Part shown: positions 1 to 5,435 of the stretch, one piece after another
How the letters are laid out: each line of letters opens with the position of its first letter
How positions within the stretch are numbered: position 1 is the first letter of the stretch
Source: Betaproteobacteria bacterium
GTDB lineage: Bacteria; Pseudomonadota; Gammaproteobacteria; Burkholderiales; Casimicrobiaceae
Direction of reading: 5' to 3'
Assembly: GCA_005888865.1 (NCBI GenBank)
Contig: VBCL01000121.1
Location: 1-8,990 of the forward strand
Length of the DNA stretch: 8,990 nucleotides
The notes under the pieces: generated by a model
The model's input: only the letters and a program-made list of their open reading frames with translations
Databases searched by the model: none
What the model was told of the DNA's origin: nothing
Translations under genes and position numbers: made by a program

Positions 1-378
1 CAGGTGCTTCTTCACGGTCATCGGGTAATAGGTGCCGCCCTTGATCGTGGCGTCGTTCGCCACGATCACGCACTCGCGCCCCTGGACGCGGCCGATGCCG
101 CAGATCATCGAGGCCGAGTGCACGTCGCCGCCATACATGCCCCAGGCGGCGAGCTGACCGATCTCGAGAAACGGCGAGCCTGGATCGAGCAGCGTGCGCA
201 CCCGCTCGCGCGGCAGCAGCTTTCCGCGCTTGAGATGCCTCTGCCTCGCCTCTTCGTCGCCCCCGACGGTTACGGTCGCGACCTTTCCCTTCAAGTCGGA
301 AACCAGAGCGCGCATGCGCTCGGCGTTGGCGCGGAACTCGGCCGAGCGCGGGTTGATCTGGCTCTTGATCGCCGGCAT
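1..378 (-). CDS. liuB: 3-methylcrotonyl-CoA carboxylase, beta (carboxyltransferase) subunit, N-terminal part
   Basis: The carboxyltransferase subunit of methylcrotonyl-CoA carboxylase moves the carboxyl group from carboxybiotin to 3-methylcrotonyl-CoA, the second committed step of leucine breakdown. It works with a biotin-carrying alpha subunit that is not in this window. Only the first 126 residues are present; the gene runs off the left edge. Recognisable family stretches are INPRSAEFRANAERM near residue 8, RGKLLPRERV near residue 50, the AAWGMYGGDVHSASMICGIG region around 74-95, and ANDATIKGGTYYPMTVKKHL at the end (107-126). This N-terminus matches acyl-CoA carboxylase beta subunits, specifically the MCC type. 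The ATG at 378 shares one base with the upstream isomerase stop (TGATG), and an AAGG lies about 10 nt upstream. MCC rather than propionyl-CoA carboxylase is inferred from the motif wording and the neighbouring liuA. Confidence 0.9.
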   Translation of the reverse strand, partial: MPAIKSQINPRSAEFRANAERMRALVSDLKGKVATVTVGGDEEARQRHLKRGKLLPRERVRTLLDPGSPFLEIGQLAAWGMYGGDVHSASMICGIGRVQGRECVIVANDATIKGGTYYPMTVKKHL

Positions 379-944
379 CAGAACGGCGCCTTGAGCCAGC
401 GGTCGAGCTGGTCGAAGCGGTCGAGCCCCCAGAAGGGCTCGCCCTCGACGATGACGTAGGGCGAGCCGAACACGCCGCGGGCGAGCGCCGCATCGACTTC
501 GGCTTTGGTCCTGTCCTTGACCGCCTGGTCGCCGATGTTCGGGGTCAGCCCGAGCGACCCCGCGACCTTCAGAACATTGTCGGGCTCGCCGATGTTGAGG
601 TTATCGGCGAAATAGGCCTTGAATGCCGCCTTGGCAAACCGGACCGCCTCCGCCTCATTCAACGAATAAAAGGCGCGACAGGCTGCAACGGTGGACACCG
701 GAAACGGCTCGGGATGCCGGTACTCGAGCGCGTGAAAGCGCGCCGAGCGGTAAAAGTCGCGCTTGGAGTATTCGCCCTTGAGCGGAATCTGCGTGAGCGG
801 TACGCCGCCGGTGGCCTTGAACGCCGCGCCGAGCAGCATCGGGCGCCATTTGACGGTGCGCCCGTGCTTCGCCGCAAGCGCCTCGATCTTCTGCGAGGCG
901 AGGTAGCCGAACGGCGAAGAAAAGTCGAAATAGAAGTCGATCAT
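378..944 (-). CDS. 2-hydroxychromene-2-carboxylate isomerase family protein (DsbA/GST-kappa fold)
   Basis: This is a 188-residue single-domain protein of the DsbA-like thioredoxin fold used by HCCA isomerase and kappa-class glutathione transferases. The family signature FDFSSPFGYLA sits at residues 6-16. Its serine takes the place of the DsbA catalytic cysteine and in the family activates glutathione. The C-terminal GVFGSPYVIVEGEPFWGLDR motif, the cis-Pro loop and substrate-end helix, is also present. An upstream extension of the frame is possible, but the ATG at 944 is preferred: it overlaps the acyl-CoA dehydrogenase stop in an ATGA arrangement and has AGAGGG just upstream. The downstream junction with liuB is also overlapping. 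No naphthalene-degradation genes are near, so the HCCA isomerase name describes the family, not the substrate. A glutathione-dependent isomerase or oxidoreductase role in acyl-CoA metabolism is only inferred from position. Confidence 0.85.
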   Translation of the reverse strand: MIDFYFDFSSPFGYLASQKIEALAAKHGRTVKWRPMLLGAAFKATGGVPLTQIPLKGEYSKRDFYRSARFHALEYRHPEPFPVSTVAACRAFYSLNEAEAVRFAKAAFKAYFADNLNIGEPDNVLKVAGSLGLTPNIGDQAVKDRTKAEVDAALARGVFGSPYVIVEGEPFWGLDRFDQLDRWLKAPF

Positions 945-2092
945 CCGCCCTCTTGCAGGGTGCGGCCGATGACCAGCCGCTGGATGTCGCTCGCGCCCTC
1001 GTAGATCTGCGTCACCCGCACGTCGCGCCACAGGCGCTCGACGGGAAAATCGGCGACGTAGCCGTAGCCGCCGTGGATCTGGATCGCATCCGAGCACACC
1101 CGCTCGGCCATCTCGGAGGCGAAGAGCTTGGCCATCGAGGCCTCCTTGAGGCAGGGTTGCCCCGCGTCGCGCAGGCTCGCCGCGTGCCACACCATTTGCC
1201 GTGCGACCTCGATCCCGGTGGCCATGTCGGCGAGTCGGAAGGCGATTGCCTGGTGCTCGATGAGCGCCTTGCCGAAGGACTGCCGCTCACCCGCGTAGCC
1301 GAGCGCAGCCTCGAACGCCGCTCGGGCCATGCCCACGCTCTGCGCGGCGATACCGATGCGTCCAGCCTCGAGATTGGCAAGCGCGATCCGGTAGCCCTCG
1401 CCCTCGCGACCCAGCAGATTTGCAGCCGGAACGCGACAACGTTCGAAGACGATTTGCGCGGTGTCGGACGCCCGTTGCCCGAGCTTCTCCTCGATCCGCG
1501 CAACCACGTAACCGGGCGTATCGGTGTCGACGATGAACGCCGAGATGCCTTTCTTGCCGGCCGCTTTGTCGGTAACGGCGAACACCAGCGCAACGTCGGC
1601 GTGCTTCCCCGACGTGATGAACTGCTTCACGCCGTCGAGCACGTACGAGTCGCCGTCGCGGCCTTTGACAAGCTCGGCGCGGGTGGTGATGGTCCCCGCG
1701 TCGGAGCCGACGTGCGGCTCGGTCAGGCAGAAACAGCCGAGCTTCGCGCCCGAGGCAAGCGGTTTCAGATAGTGCTCTTTCTGCGCGTCGTTGCCGAACG
1801 CGAGGATTGGCCCGCAGACCACGGAGTTCTGGACACTCAGGATCGTCGAGGTGGATCCGTCTCCCGCGGCGATCTCCTCGAGCGCGACCGCGAGCGACAA
1901 GTAGTCGAGCCCCGCACCCCCGTGGCGCTCAGGCACCACGATGCCGCAGGCACCGAGAAGCGCGAGCTCGGCGAGCGCTTCTCGCGGGAAGATGTGCCCG
2001 CGATCCCACTCTGCGGCGAAAGGCGCGAGCCGTTCGCGCGCAAAGGCGCGCATGGTGTCGCGGATCATCCGCTGCGACTCGCTTAGCAGCAT
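941..2092 (-). CDS. acyl-CoA dehydrogenase (short/branched-chain type)
   Basis: A FAD-dependent acyl-CoA dehydrogenase of 383 residues, the normal length, that introduces an alpha-beta double bond into an acyl-CoA and passes electrons to ETF. The FAD/substrate signature CFCLTEPHVGSDAG is at about 120-133. The ERQSFGKALIEHQAIAFRLADMA helix region, the IQIHGGYGYVADFPVERLWRD loop and a C-terminal IYEGASDIQR are all present. The glutamate in YEGASDIQR (about residue 365) is at the catalytic-base position used by short- and medium-chain enzymes. This separates it from liuA in the same cluster, which uses a different position. Its substrate is not readable from sequence; a short or branched acyl-CoA is likely given the operon. 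The gap to the upstream LysE gene is 49 bp and no good Shine-Dalgarno is visible, so translation initiation may be weak. The 3' end overlaps the isomerase start by four bases. Confidence 0.93.
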   Translation of the reverse strand: MLLSESQRMIRDTMRAFARERLAPFAAEWDRGHIFPREALAELALLGACGIVVPERHGGAGLDYLSLAVALEEIAAGDGSTSTILSVQNSVVCGPILAFGNDAQKEHYLKPLASGAKLGCFCLTEPHVGSDAGTITTRAELVKGRDGDSYVLDGVKQFITSGKHADVALVFAVTDKAAGKKGISAFIVDTDTPGYVVARIEEKLGQRASDTAQIVFERCRVPAANLLGREGEGYRIALANLEAGRIGIAAQSVGMARAAFEAALGYAGERQSFGKALIEHQAIAFRLADMATGIEVARQMVWHAASLRDAGQPCLKEASMAKLFASEMAERVCSDAIQIHGGYGYVADFPVERLWRDVRVTQIYEGASDIQRLVIGRTLQEGG

Positions 2093-2141
2093 CGGTCAAG
2101 CGCTCGCATCGGCCGCACGCTGTGTGGCTTGAGTCGGCGCG

Positions 2142-2777
2142 TCATTTGCGTGTTTCGAAGGCGAGCTTGAGCGCGATCCCGGCGAACACCGTGCCCAGCA
2201 CCCAGCGCTGCAGCGCCGACCACAGCGGGCGCTTCGCAAGCCACGCCGCGATCTGCGCGGCGGCGAGCACGAAGCCGAGATCGCTCACGATACCGATCGC
2301 GATCTGCAGGAGCCCGAGGACGAGACTCTGGACGAGCACGCCGCCGCGCGACGCGTCGATGAACTGCGGCAGCAGCGCCAGGTAGAACAGCGCGATCTTG
2401 GGATTCAGGATGCTGGTGAGAAGGCCGATGCGAAAAAGCCTGCCCGGCGGATCCTGAGGCAGTATGCGCGCGGTAAACGTCCCCTGACCGCCCGGCCTGA
2501 CGGCGCTCCATGCGAGCCACAGCAGATACGCCGCGCCCGCGTAGCGGAGCAGATCGTAGAGCAGCGGCACCGTGAGGAAAATAGCCGAGAGGCCCAGCGC
2601 CGCGGCGAGAACGTGGAACACGAAGCCGAGCGAGGTCCCGGCCAGCGAGACGACGCCGGCGCGTCGGCCCTGGCAGAGCGTGCGCGAAATCAGATAGAGC
2701 AGATTCGGCCCGGGGCTCAGCGCCAGCAGCACGCTCGCCAGCGCGAACAGCGCGAGATTTTCGGCCGAAGGGATCAT
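2142..2777 (-). CDS. LysE/RhtB family amino-acid exporter
   Basis: An inner-membrane protein of 211 residues, the usual length for LysE/RhtB exporters of amino acids and related small molecules. The N-terminal helix carries the family motif ALSPGPNLLYLIS (SPGPN at 21-25). A second conserved stretch, TSILNPKIALFYLALLPQF, places NPK at 125-127. Hydrophobic segments at roughly 5-30, 42-64, 66-92, 115-140, 148-176 and 187-207 fit five or six transmembrane helices. The ATG at 2777 overlaps by ATGA the stop of a 12-codon micro-ORF and has AGGAGG 12 nt upstream, which is longer than optimal. Placement inside a leucine-catabolic operon suggests relief of excess branched-chain amino acid or an intermediate. 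This is inference; the substrate cannot be read from the sequence. Confidence 0.92.
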   Translation of the reverse strand: MIPSAENLALFALASVLLALSPGPNLLYLISRTLCQGRRAGVVSLAGTSLGFVFHVLAAALGLSAIFLTVPLLYDLLRYAGAAYLLWLAWSAVRPGGQGTFTARILPQDPPGRLFRIGLLTSILNPKIALFYLALLPQFIDASRGGVLVQSLVLGLLQIAIGIVSDLGFVLAAAQIAAWLAKRPLWSALQRWVLGTVFAGIALKLAFETRK

Positions 2778-2812
2778 GGGCGTACCCCACCTCCTGCGCT
2801 CATGGCGCTCAT
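2774..2812 (-). other. 12-codon micro-ORF bridging sulfotransferase and lysE
   Basis: A tiny frame, translating to MSAMSAGGGVRP, starts with ATG at 2812-2810, overlapping the sulfotransferase stop as ATGA. Its own stop again forms ATGA with the LysE start at 2777. The AGGAGG at 2795-2790 lies inside it. The geometry would suit translational coupling between the two flanking genes. No evidence of a functional peptide is visible, and it could be a chance frame in a 31-bp spacer. Confidence 0.35.
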
Positions 2813-2813
2813 G
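2796..2813. repeat. perfect 9-bp tandem duplication across the sulfotransferase stop codon
   Basis: GCGCTCATG occurs twice back to back (2796-2804 and 2805-2813). The right-hand copy includes the sulfotransferase stop codon. The duplication creates two successive in-frame ATGs in the 12-codon micro-ORF. It looks like a replication-slippage product. Confidence 0.8.
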
Positions 2814-3780
2814 CAGCGTAACCCAGCTCGCGGACGAGCGGTCCCGCCGCGTCCTCGAGCTCGGTGCGCTCGGCGGCGGTCATCTCGCGTCGCCAGACGT
2901 CGAGCCGATCGGCGTCCGGCGCGCGGGTCAGGTTGGCGTGGATGGTCGTGCGCTGGTCGCGGTCGATCAGTGGCCTGCGTGCATGCAGACGGGCCTGCAG
3001 GCGATCGAGCCGGGCCGCGCCCCGCCCGCCGTAGTCGAGCATCGCCGGATCCCAGGACAGCGACACAAACTCGCACACACGCCTGAGCTCGCGCTCGGCA
3101 TGCAGCACCAGATCCTCGAAGCGCACTTCGAGATAGCGTCGCACCAGCGTCGACGCGCGTCGACCCGCTTCCACGTGCTTCCTCCACTCTGCGCCGAGGA
3201 TCCGAAAATCCTGGCCGGGGGCGAACCACGTCTTGCGCCACGACAGCGCGGTGTCGCCCGGGTCGCGGATGACGTGAATGAAATGCGCCTCGGGCAAAAG
3301 CGCCGCGATCGCAGGCATCACGAACACGTAGCCCGGCGTTTTCTCGCCGTAGCGCGGTTTGCGCTCGCGCTCCGCGTACAGGGCGTAGAACGCGCGCAGG
3401 CCCGCCGACACCGTGAACGGCTCGATGGCCTCGAGCCGTTTCCAGAATTCATCCTTGTCGAGTCCGAAGTCCGACCAGTTCGAAACCGTGATCCGGTCGG
3501 CCGTCACGACGTCGAAAAAGCCGCGACGGACGACCTCCGAGGAACCGTACAACCAGGCGACAGGGCCGAGGAACGTCGTTTCCGGCGGGACCGCGACCTC
3601 GGGGTGACTATCGAGCATCACCGCCAGCAACGACGTGCCGGATCGCGGACAGCCCACGACGACCGGCAGCGGCGGTCGGCGCAGCGCCGCTGGGGCGGTT
3701 CCGTGCGCGGCGCTCGCCGTCTCCCGGGGGATGTCCGCGACCGCCACGCGTGACGATTCGAAAACGAGCTTGCCCGTCAA
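2809..3780 (-). CDS. PAPS-dependent sulfotransferase family protein
   Basis: Sulfotransferases of this family move the sulfuryl group from PAPS to a hydroxyl or amine acceptor. With the start used here (TTG at 3780) the protein has 323 residues. The PAPS 5'-phosphosulfate loop VVVGCPRSGTSLL lies near 40-52. The 3'-phosphate-binding segment FIHVIRDPGDTALSW is near 167-181, with Arg172 and Ser180 as expected ligands. A YLEVRFEDLV motif sits near 216-225. The start is uncertain. TTG at 3780 forms TTGA with the thiolase stop and fits an operon junction; GTG at 3744 is non-overlapping; ATG at 3825 would overlap the thiolase by 49 nt. None has a clear Shine-Dalgarno. Residues before about 38 are low-complexity and not needed for the fold. 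The acceptor is unknown, and a sulfotransferase is not a standard member of a leucine-degradation operon. Confidence 0.87.
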   Translation of the reverse strand: MTGKLVFESSRVAVADIPRETASAAHGTAPAALRRPPLPVVVGCPRSGTSLLAVMLDSHPEVAVPPETTFLGPVAWLYGSSEVVRRGFFDVVTADRITVSNWSDFGLDKDEFWKRLEAIEPFTVSAGLRAFYALYAERERKPRYGEKTPGYVFVMPAIAALLPEAHFIHVIRDPGDTALSWRKTWFAPGQDFRILGAEWRKHVEAGRRASTLVRRYLEVRFEDLVLHAERELRRVCEFVSLSWDPAMLDYGGRGAARLDRLQARLHARRPLIDRDQRTTIHANLTRAPDADRLDVWRREMTAAERTELEDAAGPLVRELGYAA

Positions 3781-4961
3781 GCCAGCTCGACCGCCATCGC
3801 GGTCGCCTCGCCCCCGCCGATGCAAAGGCTCGCCATCCCCCGCCGCTTGCCCGTCTTGCGCAGAGCGCCGAGCAAGGTCACGAGAATGCGCGCGCCCGAA
3901 GCGCCGATCGGGTGCCCGAGCGCACAGGCTCCGCCATGCACGTTAACCTTCTCCGGCGCCAGCGAGAATTCCTGCATCGCCGCCATCGTGACCACTGCAA
4001 ACGCTTCGTTGATCTCGAACAAGTCCACATCGGCGGCGGTCCAGCCGAGCTTCGCGAAGAGCTTCCGCATGGCTCCGACCGGGGCCGTCGTGAACCAGCC
4101 AGGCTCCTGCGCGTGCGTCGCGTGATCGAGGATCAGCGCCAGCGGGCGCAGGCCCCTGCGCTCGGCAGTCGACCGGCGCATCAGGACCAGCGCAGCCGCG
4201 CCGTCGGAGATCGAGCTGGAATTCGCTGCAGTGACGGTGCCGTCCTTGCGGAAAGCCGGCTTGAGCGTCGGAATCTTCTCGGGATTCGCTTTCGCCGGTT
4301 GCTCGTCGCGATCGACGACCACGTCGCCCTTGCGGCCCGCGACGGTGACCGGCGCGATCTCCCAGCCGAAAGTGCCGTCCTCGTTCGCGCGCCGCGCCCG
4401 CGAAAGTGAGCGCAACGCGAACTCGTCCTGCAGCTCGCGGGTGAATTGATACTTGTCGGCGCACGCCTCTGCGTATGCGCCCATCAGCGTGCCTTTGTCG
4501 TAGGCGTCCTCGAGGCCATCGAGGAACATGTGGTCGTATACCGTCCCGTGCCCCATGCGCATGCCGGCGCGTGCCTTGGGCAGCAGGTAAGGAGCGTTGC
4601 TCATGCTCTCCATGCCGCCGGCGACGATGATGTCCGCGCTCCCGGCAACGAGGCGATCGTGCGCAAGCATGGCCGCCTCCATCGCCGAGCCGCACATCTT
4701 GTTGACCGTGATGCAGCCGGTGCCAGGAGGGAGACCAGCCTTCAGCGCCGCCTGGCGCGCCGGTGCCTGTCCCTGTCCCGCGGGAAGAACGCAACCCATG
4801 ATCGCCTGGTCGACCCATGCCGGTTCCACGCCCGCGCGTGCGATCGCGGCACTGATCACGACGCTGCCCAGGTCGCTGGCGGACAGAGTCGCGAAGTCAC
4901 CCTGGAGACCGCCCATCGGTGTCCGCGCCGCGCCGACAATCGCGATAGGGTCGTTTTGCAT
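3777..4961 (-). CDS. thiolase (acetyl-CoA C-acetyl/acyltransferase)
   Basis: Degradative/biosynthetic thiolase of 394 residues, the standard length. The nucleophile Cys90 is in VNKMCGSAMEA. The active-site EINEAFAV is followed by the GGACALGHPIGASGAR loop with His350, and the C-terminal CIGGGEATAMAVEL supplies the acid/base Cys380. The spacing of these three residues is what the family requires, so the enzyme should be active. In this operon it most plausibly splits acetoacetyl-CoA to two acetyl-CoA at the end of leucine breakdown. The reverse reaction would feed the PHA pathway, whose synthase gene begins at 8765. The start ATG at 4961 is chosen because an upstream in-frame ATG at 5021 would overlap the DUF1272 gene and add a non-conserved tail. 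The gap from the DUF1272 stop is 46 bp. Whether it prefers acetoacetyl-CoA or longer 3-ketoacyl-CoAs is not decided by the sequence. Confidence 0.95.
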   Translation of the reverse strand: MQNDPIAIVGAARTPMGGLQGDFATLSASDLGSVVISAAIARAGVEPAWVDQAIMGCVLPAGQGQAPARQAALKAGLPPGTGCITVNKMCGSAMEAAMLAHDRLVAGSADIIVAGGMESMSNAPYLLPKARAGMRMGHGTVYDHMFLDGLEDAYDKGTLMGAYAEACADKYQFTRELQDEFALRSLSRARRANEDGTFGWEIAPVTVAGRKGDVVVDRDEQPAKANPEKIPTLKPAFRKDGTVTAANSSSISDGAAALVLMRRSTAERRGLRPLALILDHATHAQEPGWFTTAPVGAMRKLFAKLGWTAADVDLFEINEAFAVVTMAAMQEFSLAPEKVNVHGGACALGHPIGASGARILVTLLGALRKTGKRRGMASLCIGGGEATAMAVELA

Positions 4962-5007
4962 CGGGTCCCGTGTCCTCGTCTTACGTTCCGCCAGTGTTCG
5001 AAGCGTC

Positions 5008-5220
5008 CTATTTTCCGGCACGCGGCGATGCGCTTGTCGCCTTGCGTGCGCGCCGCGGCCGGCGTACCAACTCCCCGCCGCAATTCGGGCAGATCCCGTT
5101 CAGCGTATTCGCGCAGGTCGCGCAGAACGTGCACTCGTAACTGCAGATGTACGCAGTATCGTCGTCGGTGGCAAGCGGCCACGCGCAACGTTCGCAGCGC
5201 TCGCGCATTTCCAAAGCCAT
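5008..5220 (-). CDS. DUF1272 domain-containing cysteine-rich small protein
   Basis: A 70-residue protein recognised as DUF1272 from its opening MALEMRERCERC, the central YICSYECTFCATCA and the CPNCGGELVRRPRR tail. It has eight cysteines, at 9, 12, 26, 30, 33, 36, 44 and 47, arranged mainly as CxxC pairs. This is enough for two zinc-binding knuckles. The C-terminus from about residue 52 is basic and probably disordered. Its biochemical role is not established, so no function is assigned. The ATG at 5220 has GGGGA seven nt upstream, a good ribosome-binding site, and lies 14 bp after the stop of the small liuA-tail ORF. Gene order puts it in the same transcript as liuA and the thiolase. Confidence 0.85.
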   Translation of the reverse strand: MALEMRERCERCAWPLATDDDTAYICSYECTFCATCANTLNGICPNCGGELVRRPRRARKATSASPRAGK

Positions 5221-5232
5221 GTCTGGTTCCCC

Positions 5233-5295
5233 GGCTATTTCGTCTCGTTGAAGATTTCCCGACCGATCAACATCCGTCGAATTTCCGAAGTTCCT
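5233..5295. repeat. 63-bp direct repeat, copy A (displaced copy of the liuA 3' end)
   Basis: These 63 bases are identical to 5373-5435, offset by exactly 140 bp. The segment reads, on the minus strand, the last residues of LiuA (GTSEIRRMLIGREIFNETK) plus its TAG stop. The flanks differ from those of copy B on both sides, although a GATCT 5 nt further on is shared by both copies at the same offset. Complete identity argues for a recent duplication, gene conversion or an assembly error. Confidence 0.95.
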
Positions 5296-5348
5296 TGGGT
5301 GATCTGGCCTCGGCCGCCGCTTCGCGACTTAACATTCGCTCCGCTCAT
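5235..5348 (-). CDS. 37-codon ORF ending in a duplicated LiuA C-terminus (possible remnant or new small ORF)
   Basis: Between liuA and DUF1272 an ATG at 5348, preceded by GAGG at five nt spacing, opens a 37-codon frame. Its first 14 residues (MSGANVKSRSGGRG) resemble nothing recognised. The next residues read QITQGTSEIRR and then run identically to the LiuA C-terminus, including the same TAG stop. The 63-bp repeat copy A supplies the identical part. QITQGTSEIRR still resembles an acyl-CoA dehydrogenase C-terminal helix just upstream of the identity, where LiuA has EIGAGTSEIRR. The piece may therefore be the remnant of a second dehydrogenase gene homogenised with liuA. It could equally be a partial tandem duplication that happens to have a start and a Shine-Dalgarno. 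Such a peptide could not be an enzyme by itself. Translation is unproven. Confidence 0.4.
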   Translation of the reverse strand: MSGANVKSRSGGRGQITQGTSEIRRMLIGREIFNETK

Positions 5349-5374
5349 GTTAGCCTCGTCCGATCGGCCCAAGG
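5293..5374. repeat. inverted-repeat-bounded spacer between the two 63-bp copies
   Basis: The 77 bases between the direct repeats are bounded by CCTTGGG (5293-5299) and its exact reverse complement CCCAAGG (5368-5374). Just inside each arm there is a GATC. A second perfect inverted repeat, TAACAT (5330-5335) and ATGTTA (5347-5352) with an 11-nt loop, lies inside the segment. No transposase-like terminal sequence or target duplication is recognised. It could be a fold in the transcript or a trace of the rearrangement. Confidence 0.45.
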
Positions 5375-5435
5375 CTATTTCGTCTCGTTGAAGATTTCCC
5401 GACCGATCAACATCCGTCGAATTTCCGAAGTTCCT
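5373..5435. repeat. 63-bp direct repeat, copy B (native liuA 3' end)
   Basis: This is the native copy inside liuA, covering its final codons and TAG stop. It is identical to 5233-5295. Confidence 0.95.

Noticed and set aside
953..2086. 377-codon plus-strand open frame opposite the acyl-CoA dehydrogenase
   Set aside because: It is the antisense of a clear enzyme gene; its translation is Arg/His/Asp-rich without family motifs, as expected of GC-rich shadow frames.
2093..2141. Possible regulatory element in the 49-bp gap between lysE and the acyl-CoA dehydrogenase
   Set aside because: No promoter hexamers, palindrome or strong hairpin could be seen.
2473..2481. GTAAACGTC, identical to part of a LiuR half-site
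   Set aside because: It lies inside the LysE coding region without a second half and without promoter elements; a nine-base match is plausibly chance.
2776..3753. 325-codon plus-strand open frame opposite the sulfotransferase
   Set aside because: The sulfotransferase on the other strand has both PAPS motifs; the opposing frame shows no recognisable domain.
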